From Thermocrispum municipale DSM 44069 (GTDB taxonomy: Bacteria > Actinomycetota > Actinomycetes > Mycobacteriales > Pseudonocardiaceae): DNA of 64,000 bases. The DNA is taken from assembly GCF_000427825.1 (NCBI RefSeq), contig NZ_ATYT01000005.1:62001-126000 (forward strand), read 5' to 3'. Each line of letters opens with the position of its first letter. Position 1 is the stretch's first letter. Both the position numbers and the translations under genes were made by a program. Positions 24,731-33,015 of this stretch are shown one piece after another. The notes below the pieces were generated by a model, which made no database searches, was not told the DNA's origin, and saw only the letters and a program-made list of their open reading frames with translations.

Positions 24731-26879
24731 ATGACCACCTCCCAGCTGAAGCTCCCCGAGGGATTCGACCCGGTCACGCTGGAAGTCATCCGCATGCGCC
24801 TGGACTCCATCGTGGAGGAAATGGGCATCGCGATGATCCGCTCGTCCGGCTCCCCGGTGATCACCGAGGCCGGTGACTTCAACACCGCGCTGTTCGACCC
24901 GACCGGCCGGATCTACGCCTACTCCGACTATGTGCAGTTCCACATCGGCTCCGGCAGCGTCGCGGTGCAGAACCTGGTGAAGGAGATCGAAGGCGAACCG
25001 CTCGCGCCGGGCGACGCGTTCATCTGCAACGACCCGCACACCGCAGGGGCCAGCCACCCGCCGGACACCAATGTGATCTCGCCGATCTTCCACGGCGATG
25101 AACTGATCGGCTGGGCGCAGTCACAGGCTCACCTGGTCGACGTCGGTGGCATGACCCCCGGTGGCTTCGCGCCCGGCGCGCATGACTGCTACGCCGAAGC
25201 GCTGCGGCTGCCGCCCGGCGTCAAGGTGTTCGAGCGCGGCGAGCCGGTGGAGTGGGTACGCCGGATCCTGTTGAAACGTGCGCGTGCCCAATTTGTACTG
25301 GAACGACGTACGCAGCCTGGTGGCCAGCAACAACACCGGTATCCGGCGGTTGCTGGGCACCATCGAGGAGTTCGGGCTGGAGACGTTCCGCGAGTACACC
25401 CGGCTGTCGTTCGAACTGGCCGAGCAGGTGGTGCGGGAACGCATCCGGGCCATCCCGGACGGCACGTACCGGGCCGAGGAGTGGACCGAGCACAACGGCC
25501 ATGTCGACGAGCTGTACCGGGTCGCGTGCGAGATGACCAAACGTGGTGACCAGATCACGTTCGACTTCACCGGCTCCAGCGAGCAGACCGATGGCTTCAT
25601 CAACTGTTCGTACGGCGCCCTGGTCGGCAGTGTCGCCACCGCCATCGTGCCGATCCTGGCGTGGGACGTGCCGTTCAACGAAGGCGTGATGACCGCGTTC
25701 GACATCATCGCCGAACCCGGCTCGATCGTGAACCCGCGGCCGCCCGCCCCGATCAGCAACGGGCACCTGACCACCGGTGCCCGGGTCAGCCGCGTGGTCA
25801 CCAAGCTGATGAACGAGGCGTGCCACAACAGCGGCAACGAGCTGGTCCGCAACCGCACGCAGGGGGTGTGGGGCGACTCGTGGACCGGCGGCATCTCGGC
25901 GGGCAACACCGACGCGGGCGAGTACTTCGTGCTGTTCAACATGGACGGCGGCGGAATGGGCGCGGGCGCTCAGCCGGACGGCGACGGGCTGGACTGCGCG
26001 GGCATGATGACGCAGGTCAACAACATGCTGCCGGATGTCGAGATGAACGAGATGCTCTATCCGGTGCTGTACTTGTGGAAGCAGCTCAACATCGACAGCG
26101 CCGGGCACGGGGCGAACCGCGGCGGCCTCGGGATGCGTTTCGCGTGGACGCTGCACGGCGCGAGCGAGGTCACGCAGACGGTGTTCGCACCCAGCTCGCA
26201 GGTGGTGGCGGACGGATTCGGCGGTGGTCTGCCGGGCGGCGGAAGCGGCCATGAAGTCTGGCGCCGCACCGACGTGGAGCAGCTGCTGTCCCAGGGGCGG
26301 ATTCCGAACCCGGACGTGTTGAGTGCCGAGGAGAAGCAACTGCTGGAGATCAATCAGCAGTCGGTCTCGATCAGTACCGGCGACGTGTTCGTGCAGTGGA
26401 TCGCGGGCGGCGGTGGCTACGGCGACCCGCTGCTGCGTGACCCGCAGAAGGTCGCCGACGACGTGCGCGACGGCTATGTGACCGAGGAAGTGGCGCGGAA
26501 GACCTACGGCGTGGTGTTGAACGACGGGCAAGTCGACGAGGACGCGACGCAGCAAATTCGCAACGAGATCCGCCGCAACCGCCTCGGCCAGGACCTCGCA
26601 CGCGAAGTGCTGGCCGCCCCCGCAGGGGCGTCGGCCCCGCGCCGTGATGCCGACGGCTGGTTCGTCCCGGCCAGTGGCGCTCGTCTGGGCGATGGTGACG
26701 ACTGGCGTCCGGCCGCGCGCAAGGTCACGCATGTGGCGTCCGACCGGTTGGCCGAGCACGGGGTCCGGATCCGCCCGCGCAGCAACGGCGAGCGCGTGCT
26801 GATCGACGAGTACTACAGCCCCGAATGCGGGACTTTGCTCGAGGCCTGCATCAGGGTGGAGCCGGAAGCGGGGAAGTGA
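24731..26879 (+). pseudogene. HyuB-type subunit fused to an acetone-carboxylase-gamma-like domain, frameshifted
   Basis: The first frame (24731 to about 25276) shows the HyuB start: FDPVTLEVIRMRLDSIVEEM, FICNDPHTAGASHPPD, AHLVDVGGM. At 25274-25277 (TTG AAA C GTG CGC) the frame shifts by +1 (or two bases were lost). The family text VRVPNLYWNDVRSLVASNN continues in the other frame to 26879. Corrected length is about 715 residues. The last 75 residues (DGDDWRPAARKVTH..., VLIDEYYSPECGTLLEACIRVE) align by eye with the C-terminal half of acetone carboxylase gamma (NWKLSARVHV..., EYFCPECGTLHDVE), but the zinc-ligand cysteines are mostly replaced. The gene is either truly broken or the break is a sequencing error. 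Confidence 0.85.
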
Positions 26880-26881
26880 TC

Positions 26882-28141
26882 ATGACCGGCAACGATTTCG
26901 ACGCCATCGCCCGGATGCTGCCCGGAGTACCCGCCAAGGGTGCGCTGCGCGGCGTGGTGGTGCTGGACATCACCCGGGTGGTGGCGGGCCCGTTCTGCTC
27001 GATGTTGCTCGCCGACCTCGGCGCGACCGTGATCAAGATTGAGAACCCGAACGACCCGGACTACGCCAGGGACTTCCCGCCGAAGCTGAAATCCGGCACG
27101 GGTGAGGAGTTCAGCGCGTTCTTCGCGCAGTTCAACCGCAACAAGCTCGGGCTGACCCTGGACCTGGCCCAGCCGGAGGGCAAGGAAGTGCTCAAACAGC
27201 TGGCCCGGCGGGCGGATGTGCTGGTGGAGAACTTCCGGGCGGGCACGATGGACAAGCTGGGTGTCGGCTACCGGACGCTGCGCGAGGAGAACCCGCGGCT
27301 GGTCTACACCGCGATCTCCGGTTACGGCCAAACCGGGCCCTACAACCGCCGGCCCGCGTACGACAACAGTGCGCAGGCCGCGGGCGGGTTGTGGTCGATC
27401 AACGGTTTCGCCGACCGGCCGCCGGTGCGGGTCGGCACGATCATCGGCGACCTGTCCGCCACGATGTACGCGGTCATCGGCACGCTCGCGGCGCTCCGGC
27501 ACGCGGAGAAGACCGGCGAGGGCCAGATGGTGGACATCTCTCAGCAGGACTCGGTGCTGAGCTTGACCGAGAACGCCGTGGTGTCCTACACGGTGGACGG
27601 CAAGGTGCCGGGGCCGCTGGGCAACGAGCATCCGTTCGTCAAGCCGTACGAGCTGTACCCGTGCAAGGACGGGTACGTGTTCTTCGGCGGCTACACCGAC
27701 AAGTTCTGGCGGCTGTCCTGTCATTTGTTCGGGCAGCCGGAGCTGGCCGAGGACCCGGAGATCGACACGATGGCCAAGCGGTTCGATCCCGATGTCTACG
27801 AGCGGCGGGTGCGGCCGGTGCTGCACAAGTGGTTCGAGGACAAGACGAAGGCCGAGCTGGAGGAGATCGTCGGGGACGCGGTGCCGCTGAGCGCGATCAA
27901 GAACATCCGCGAAGTGGTCGAGGACCCGCAGATCGCCGCCCGCGACATGATCGTCGACGTCGAGTATCCGGAGTTCGGGCAATTGCGCATGTTCGGTTCG
28001 CCGATCAAGCTCGACGGCACGCCCACCGACCCGCGCGGTCTGGCGCCCAAGGTGGGCGAGCACGCGGACACCGTGCTGCGGGCACTGGCCGGACTGGACG
28101 ATCAGCGGATCGCCGAACTGCGGGAGAAGAAGGTCATCTGA
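26882..28141 (+). CDS. CaiB/BaiF (class III) CoA-transferase
   Basis: The 419-residue protein has the family start VVVLDITRVVAGPFCSMLLADLGA, KIENPNDPDYARDFPP, the catalytic-Asp region near residue 170 (GQTGPYNRRPAYDNSAQAAGGL) and a C-terminal MFGSPIKLDGTP. These enzymes move CoA between carboxylic acids without ATP. Its ATG is two bases after the hyuB stop, and its TGA overlaps the next ATG, so it is translated in step with both. In context it would load the carboxylation product with CoA. Confidence 0.9.
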   Translation: MTGNDFDAIARMLPGVPAKGALRGVVVLDITRVVAGPFCSMLLADLGATVIKIENPNDPDYARDFPPKLKSGTGEEFSAFFAQFNRNKLGLTLDLAQPEGKEVLKQLARRADVLVENFRAGTMDKLGVGYRTLREENPRLVYTAISGYGQTGPYNRRPAYDNSAQAAGGLWSINGFADRPPVRVGTIIGDLSATMYAVIGTLAALRHAEKTGEGQMVDISQQDSVLSLTENAVVSYTVDGKVPGPLGNEHPFVKPYELYPCKDGYVFFGGYTDKFWRLSCHLFGQPELAEDPEIDTMAKRFDPDVYERRVRPVLHKWFEDKTKAELEEIVGDAVPLSAIKNIREVVEDPQIAARDMIVDVEYPEFGQLRMFGSPIKLDGTPTDPRGLAPKVGEHADTVLRALAGLDDQRIAELREKKVI

Positions 28142-28926
28142 TGGGCGGTATCACCGTGGAGCGCGACGGGCCGGTCGGCATCATCTACTTCGACCGGCCC
28201 GACAAGCTCAACGCGTTGACGCTGGCGATGTACGACGAGCTGGGGGAGGCGTTCGCGGAGGTCCGCGACGACGATTCGCTCGCCGTCGCGGTCCTCACCG
28301 GCCGGGGTGACCGCGCGTTCTGCGTGGGCGCCGATCTCACCGAGTCGATCCCGGCGCTGGCCGAGGGCCGGTTCGACATTTCCGAGTGGGACGCCGCGCA
28401 CCAGAAGCACACCACGCTGTTCAAACCGGTCATCGCCGCGATCAACGGGCTGTGCCTGGGTGGCGGCTTCGAGATCATGCTGTCCACCGACATCCGTATC
28501 GCCGCCGACACCGCCGAGTTCGGCCTGCCGGAGAGCGGCGTCGGGGTGGTGCCCGCCGGGGGCACGCTGACCCGGCTGACCAGGCAGATCCCGTACGTGT
28601 GGGCGATGGAGCTGATGCTGCAGGCGGACCGCATCTCGGCCGCCACCGCGTTGCGGTACGGCCTGCTCAACCAGGTCGTCCCAGCACCTGCCCTGCTCGA
28701 CACCGCGCTCGAGCGCGCCCATCGCCTGGCGACCCGCAGCGGCACGGCGCTGGAGACCATCAAGGAGGCCGTGCTCCGGCTCGGTGACCTGCCACAGGAT
28801 CAGGCGTTCCACAGCGAAGCGCTGTACGGGCAGAAGGCCTTCATGTCGGCCGACGCCCGCGAAGGCCTTGCGGCGTTCGCGCAGCGTCGGCCGCCGAAGT
28901 TTCCCTCGCGCGACCCGATGGTCTGA
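28141..28926 (+). CDS. Enoyl-CoA hydratase (crotonase family) with intact glutamates
   Basis: The 261-residue protein has the substrate segment IIYFDRPDKLNALT, CVGADLTES, the oxyanion hole plus first catalytic Glu in NGLCLGGGFEIMLSTDIRIAA, and the second Glu in FGLPESGVGVVPAGG. Both hydratase glutamates are present, unlike the crotonase at 13.4 kb. ATG shares one base with the CoA-transferase stop (TGATG). In this cluster the attractive reaction is hydration of 3-methylglutaconyl-CoA to HMG-CoA, feeding MvaB. This is inference from context. Confidence 0.88.
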   Translation: MGGITVERDGPVGIIYFDRPDKLNALTLAMYDELGEAFAEVRDDDSLAVAVLTGRGDRAFCVGADLTESIPALAEGRFDISEWDAAHQKHTTLFKPVIAAINGLCLGGGFEIMLSTDIRIAADTAEFGLPESGVGVVPAGGTLTRLTRQIPYVWAMELMLQADRISAATALRYGLLNQVVPAPALLDTALERAHRLATRSGTALETIKEAVLRLGDLPQDQAFHSEALYGQKAFMSADAREGLAAFAQRRPPKFPSRDPMV

Positions 28927-29066
28927 TAGCATCCACGCCAGCGTCGCGTGCCGGTGGCGGACAGCGTCAGGCATGGAGGCGCGGGAGCGAAAGGTAGTCA
29001 ATCCGTTGCACGTCTTCGTGCCCGGTGTTTGTCTTCAAATCATTGATGTTCCGGCGGTGATGCGCC

Positions 29067-29561
29067 GTGGATGAGCGCGCCCGCCTGATCGCTTGGCGAC
29101 ATGAGCTGTCGTCGGTGCATCACCGGCTCCGCGATGCCATGCAGGTCGTTCGCGAAGCGCTGGATGACGCCGCGGATGCGGTCGACGTTCACGCCGATGT
29201 CGCCCGTGACCTGCAGGTGTACTGTCGCGCGTTCTGTGCGGCGTTGGACGGTCACCATCGCGGCGAGGCGGAGGCGTTGTTCCCCCGCCTGCGACGTCAA
29301 CGTCCGGAGTTGGCCGAGGCGATCAATTCGCTGCTGCAGGACCACAGCATGATCGACCACCTGCTCGGCGGTTTGCGGAAAGTACTGGACAGCAGCGACT
29401 CGACGTCGGCGGATGTCACCCAACATCTGGATGGCATCTCCGCGGTCATGGAGACCCATTTCCGCTACGAGGAGAAGGTGCTCGCAGCCGCTCTCGACGA
29501 GCTGGCCGATCCTGACCTCGATCTCCCCACGGCACTGGGGCCGCTGGCCGACGTTCGGTGA
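29067..29561 (+). CDS. Hemerythrin-like HHE domain protein
   Basis: The 164-residue all-helical protein has hemerythrin-type iron ligands in four helices: His in WRHELSSVHHRL, His/Glu in LDGHHRGEAEALFPRL, His in LQDHSMIDHLL, and His/Glu in METHFRYEEKVL. Members bind a di-iron centre and sense or bind O2/NO, or act in redox repair. GTG 29067 gives a normal start. It stands alone, 140 bases after the hydratase gene, convergent with the ABM gene. Confidence 0.85.
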   Translation: MDERARLIAWRHELSSVHHRLRDAMQVVREALDDAADAVDVHADVARDLQVYCRAFCAALDGHHRGEAEALFPRLRRQRPELAEAINSLLQDHSMIDHLLGGLRKVLDSSDSTSADVTQHLDGISAVMETHFRYEEKVLAAALDELADPDLDLPTALGPLADVR

Positions 29562-29588
29562 CGCGCCGGCCAGCGGCGTCAGCCGCTG

Positions 29589-29930
29589 CTACGCGTGGTG
29601 GATCGCGCGGACGCGCACCAGCGTGGGGTCGTAGCTCTTCGCGATGGCGGCCGCCTGCCCGATGTGTTCCCGGACGTCGGGGCGGCTCAGCGCCTCTTTG
29701 TAGGCCTGCTCGCTGCTCCACTGCGCGTAATTGATGACCCGGCCGCCGTCCAGGCTGGTGTGCAGGTTGGCGGAGATGAAACCGGGCACGCCCACGAAGA
29801 CCTCCTCGGTGGCCTTGTCCAGGGCGGCGAGCAGTTCGTCCTGTCGCTCGGGATCGACGGTGAAGACGTTCACCAGCGTGACCTGGTCGGAGTTCTCGGT
29901 GATCTCGATCGTGCTCTGCGGGCTGGTCAT
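29589..29930 (-). CDS. Antibiotic-biosynthesis-monooxygenase (ABM) domain protein
   Basis: The 113-residue single-domain protein has the ABM ferredoxin-like pattern: VTLVNVFTVDPERQDELLAALDKATEE, FISANLHTSLDGGRVINYAQWSSEQAY. Relatives are cofactor-free oxygenases of small quinols, or haem-degrading enzymes. ATG 29930 is used instead of the frame start 24 bases upstream, which would lie within an operator. It is divergent from a MarR regulator and shares two palindromes with it. Confidence 0.85.
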   Translation of the reverse strand: MTSPQSTIEITENSDQVTLVNVFTVDPERQDELLAALDKATEEVFVGVPGFISANLHTSLDGGRVINYAQWSSEQAYKEALSRPDVREHIGQAAAIAKSYDPTLVRVRAIHHA

Positions 29931-29945
29931 CGGTACTCCCTTCAA

Positions 29946-29989
29946 TGTCAGCATGTTGACATCAACCAGCGTATGTCAGAATGCTGACA
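29946..29989. promoter_or_regulatory. Paired MarR operators between ABM and MarR genes
   Basis: TGTCAGCATGTTGACA (29946-29961) and TGTCAGAATGCTGACA (29974-29989) are 16-base sites with the same TGTCAG/A...TGACA arms, centred 28 bases apart. The second ends at the A of the MarR start codon. They fit auto-repression and joint control of the ABM gene by the MarR protein. Confidence 0.75.
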
Positions 29990-30435
29990 TGAGTCAAGGC
30001 GAGGTGCTCGGACCGCTGGACGAGTCGGTGGGATACGTGTTGAAACGGGCGGCCAACGCGTTGCGCTCGGCCATGGAGGCCGCACTGCGACCGCTGGATC
30101 TGACCGTGCCGCAGTACTCCTGCCTGGAGGTCCTCGCGCAGCGGCCGGGGTTGTCCAACGCCGAGCTGGCCAGGGCGGTGTTCGTGACTCGTCAGTCGAT
30201 GAACCTGGTGTTGCGTGGGCTGCAGGAGCGCGGCCTGGTCGCCCGCCCGGACAGCGCGCCGCACGGCCGCGCCCGACCGACCGAACTCACTCCAGCCGGC
30301 CGGGAACGGCATCGCGAGGCGAGCGCTGTCGTGCGCGCGGTGGAGAGGCGCATGCTGGAGCCGCTGTCCGACGGCGAGCAGGAGCAGCTGCTTCGCGGTC
30401 TCGTCGCGTGCGTCGAGGCGCTCGGCACCGAGTAA
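29989..30435 (+). CDS. MarR-family transcriptional regulator
   Basis: The 148-residue protein has the winged helix LTVPQYSCLEVLAQRPGLSNAELA, FVTRQSMNLVLRGLQERGLVAR and the wing DSAPHGRARPTELTPAGRE. ATG 29989 is chosen over earlier frame starts, which lie inside the divergent ABM gene. It is divergent from the ABM monooxygenase gene with two operator palindromes in between, the typical arrangement for a MarR sensor of phenolics or quinones. Confidence 0.9.
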   Translation: MSQGEVLGPLDESVGYVLKRAANALRSAMEAALRPLDLTVPQYSCLEVLAQRPGLSNAELARAVFVTRQSMNLVLRGLQERGLVARPDSAPHGRARPTELTPAGRERHREASAVVRAVERRMLEPLSDGEQEQLLRGLVACVEALGTE

Positions 30436-30548
30436 GGGTCACGTCGCGCCGAGGCGCATGGGGTCTTGCTGGTCGCCGCGCCGACCAAGGTGGCTCGCGG
30501 CCACGGCCGCCACGGAGGAGGTCGTCGGTTGGTCGCGCCGACTCAGCG

Positions 30549-31772
30549 TCACGACCACGTGTCGGCCGCGATGACCTCCCCGAGCGCTTGCATGGCATCG
30601 CGCAGCTGAGCGTCCGACAAATACGGAGCGGGCCCGAACCGTAAGTACGCCCCTCGCGAGTCGGTCGACACCCCACGGTCGGCCAGCGCGCGACAGATCC
30701 GGCCGGCCTGCGGGCTGCGCAAGGCGAGAAAGCCGCCCAGTTGATCCAGCGTCGCCGAGCGGTCCCGGGTGATGACCTCCTCGGGCAGGTCGAGCGCGTC
30801 GAACGCCTCGGCCAGCACGCCGAGCTGATGCCGGGCGACCGTGCGCAGGAGCGGCTGCCGCAAGCCGTGGTCCTCGCGGAACTGGAAAACCCGCGCGGCC
30901 CGGTAGTGGCTGGTCGGGTCGTAGGTGGATCCGGCAAACCGCGCTCCGCCCGCCGGATACGCCGTGCGGTTCGGGTCGGCCTCCTCGGCCAGCTCGGAGA
31001 ACTCGGCGAACCAGCCCGTGACGACCGGTCGAAGCGACTGCGCATGCGCCGGCAGGCGCAAGAAGCAGTTGCCTTCTCCCAGCTGCAAGTACTTGTAGCC
31101 GCCGCCGACCACCCACGCGTCGGTCAACCCCAGCTCGGGCAGCGACACCGGAACGACGCCCAGTGCGTGATAGACGTCGACCACCAACTCAGCGCCGTGG
31201 CGCCTGCAGGCGGCCATCGTGGTGTCCAGGCCAGGCACGATCCGGCCCGTCTCGAACAGCACCATCGACACCAGCACCACGGCGGTCTCGTCGTTCACCG
31301 CGGCGGCCAGCCGCTCGGCGAGCGAGTCGACCGGCTCGGCAGGCACGCGGACGACCTCGAACCCCGCCTCGGCCAGCCTGCCGAACTGCCGCCGCGCGGT
31401 GTGGAACTCGCCGTCGGTGGTGACCAGCCGCGGCCGCTTGCGCAGGTCCAGCGCGGACAACATCCGCACCAGCAGCTCGTGGGTGTTGGCGCCCAACGCC
31501 AGGTCGCCGCCCGCGTCGTCCAGCAGCGCCAAGTAGTGGCCCGTCACGACATCGGCCTTGGCCTGGGCTCGGTCCCACTTGGTGTCGACATGCTCGGCGG
31601 CGTCGGTGAAGGCCTCCGTAAGCCCTTCCGCGGCGACATCCGGCCACGCCTGGTGCGAGTGCCCGGTCAGCAGCAGGCGTTCGGAGACGCGGAAGGCCGA
31701 GTAGTGCGGGGCCAGGGCGTTCGGTGTGCCGCGCAGATCTGCCAGTTGCACGGCGGGAACGTGCAGCGTCAC
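30549..31772 (-). CDS. kynU: Kynureninase
   Basis: The 407-residue PLP enzyme of the aminotransferase class V fold has HSHQAWPDVAAEG near the N-terminus, VVDVYHALGVVPVS (PLP-contact Asp) and the Schiff-base Lys in VGGGYKYLQLGEGNCF. It cleaves kynurenine to anthranilate and alanine. GTG 31772 overlaps the stop of the tryptophan dioxygenase gene (GTGA), replacing the longer frame start. Arylformamidase, the step between them, is not in the window. Confidence 0.88.
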   Translation of the reverse strand: MTLHVPAVQLADLRGTPNALAPHYSAFRVSERLLLTGHSHQAWPDVAAEGLTEAFTDAAEHVDTKWDRAQAKADVVTGHYLALLDDAGGDLALGANTHELLVRMLSALDLRKRPRLVTTDGEFHTARRQFGRLAEAGFEVVRVPAEPVDSLAERLAAAVNDETAVVLVSMVLFETGRIVPGLDTTMAACRRHGAELVVDVYHALGVVPVSLPELGLTDAWVVGGGYKYLQLGEGNCFLRLPAHAQSLRPVVTGWFAEFSELAEEADPNRTAYPAGGARFAGSTYDPTSHYRAARVFQFREDHGLRQPLLRTVARHQLGVLAEAFDALDLPEEVITRDRSATLDQLGGFLALRSPQAGRICRALADRGVSTDSRGAYLRFGPAPYLSDAQLRDAMQALGEVIAADTWS

Positions 31773-32560
31773 AGCCGGTTCCTCACCGCCCACAGGTCGG
31801 GGAAGTGCGGCTTGCCCACGGTGGTGCGGAGATAGGCCGCACCGGGGGACCCGCCGGTACCGGTCTTCTCGCCGATGGTCCGTTCCACCATCTTCACGTG
31901 CCGGTAGCGCCACTCCTGCACGCCTTCGTCCAGGTCGACCATGTGCTCGCACACGTTGGCCGGGCTCTCGTCGTCCCGGTAGACCTGCAGCAACAGGTCC
32001 TGCACCTTTTCCGACGGCTGGTACGGCGTGCTGACGTCCCGCGCCAGGATCTCGTGTGGCACGTCGTAGCCGTGCTTGGCCAGGTAGTGCAGGAACGAGT
32101 CGTACAACGAGGGCTTGGACATCCGGGCGGCGATGTTCTCCCTCGCCGCGGTGCCCTCCGGGTAGTGCCGGAAGACGGCGGTGTCCCGCCTGCCGAGCAC
32201 CGCTTCCAACTCACGGAACTGTCCGGACTGGAAGCCGCTGGAGGCCTCCAGCCGGTCGCGGAAGCTGGTGAACTGGCTGGGCGTCATCGTCTCCAGCACG
32301 TCGATCTGCGCCACGTTGACCTTGAGGATGGTCAGGATCCGGCGCAGCGTGCGGATCACGTGCGAGGTGTCGCCCGCTTCGAGCCTGGCCTGCAGGTGAT
32401 CCATCTCGTGCAGCAGCTGCTTGAACCACAGCTCGTAGACCTGGTGGATGACGATGAACAACATCTCGTCGTGCTCGTCGGAGCGGGGTCGCTGCGCATT
32501 GAGCACCTCGTCGAGCGCGAGATAGGACGTGTAGGTCAGTGCAGCATGCTGCTCGGTCAT
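31769..32560 (-). CDS. kynA: Tryptophan 2,3-dioxygenase
   Basis: The 263-residue haem enzyme has TYTSYLALDEVL, the conserved DEMLFIVIHQVYELWFKQLL block with substrate/haem-pocket residues, FRDRLEASSGFQSGQFRELE and the C-terminal GTGGSPGAAYLRTTV. It opens the indole ring of tryptophan to N-formylkynurenine. It is first in a two-gene unit with kynureninase (4-base overlap), giving a short tryptophan-to-anthranilate route for catabolism or as precursor supply. Confidence 0.95.
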   Translation of the reverse strand: MTEQHAALTYTSYLALDEVLNAQRPRSDEHDEMLFIVIHQVYELWFKQLLHEMDHLQARLEAGDTSHVIRTLRRILTILKVNVAQIDVLETMTPSQFTSFRDRLEASSGFQSGQFRELEAVLGRRDTAVFRHYPEGTAARENIAARMSKPSLYDSFLHYLAKHGYDVPHEILARDVSTPYQPSEKVQDLLLQVYRDDESPANVCEHMVDLDEGVQEWRYRHVKMVERTIGEKTGTGGSPGAAYLRTTVGKPHFPDLWAVRNRL

Positions 32561-33015
32561 GGTGTGTCACCTCGTCGACGTCCCGCTGTGGCGATCGGCC
32601 GACAGCGCCGTTGCAGTGGTGGGTTCCGGCGTACCGGGTGGGCACTCTCGCGCGCCGGGTTCGGCCCGGACAGCGTGGGGCAGAACTGTGTGCGGGACAC
32701 CGAGGTGCCGCCACCTGTACTGCCGAAATGCCCTCGGTGACGGTATGCCGAGAGCGGCGTCGTGCGCCGCCCGATTGAGTGTAACGTCGGTCACGACTTT
32801 CGTCGGGTTGCCTGCGCGCTGCCCGACCTGTTCGCTTGACGGTGGGCTGTCTCGCGTCCGGAGCACTCGACGTGCCCGCGCCCGCATCGACGTCCTTCAC
32901 CCGCAGATTTTTCACTTGCCACCCGTTTGTGCCGTGAAGCCTTGACCTGATCGAGTGGCATACGTAACTTTCTGTGGCGGCGTCACTACAGGCGTCACCG
33001 GATTGGGGAGGGCTC
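32561..33015. other. Long divergent spacer between kynA and the GH3 gene
   Basis: About 455 bases without a convincing gene; short frames in it have no family resemblance. A direct repeat GGCGTCAC occurs twice just upstream of the GH3 start (around 32981-32998). Promoters for both flanking genes must lie here, but no strong consensus is visible. Confidence 0.5.

Noticed and set aside
22256-25093. A 945-codon open frame on the minus strand opposite pucR and hyuA
   Set aside because: It is the GC-rich antisense shadow of two clear genes; its composition is Arg/Gly/Asp/His-rich with no family resemblance.
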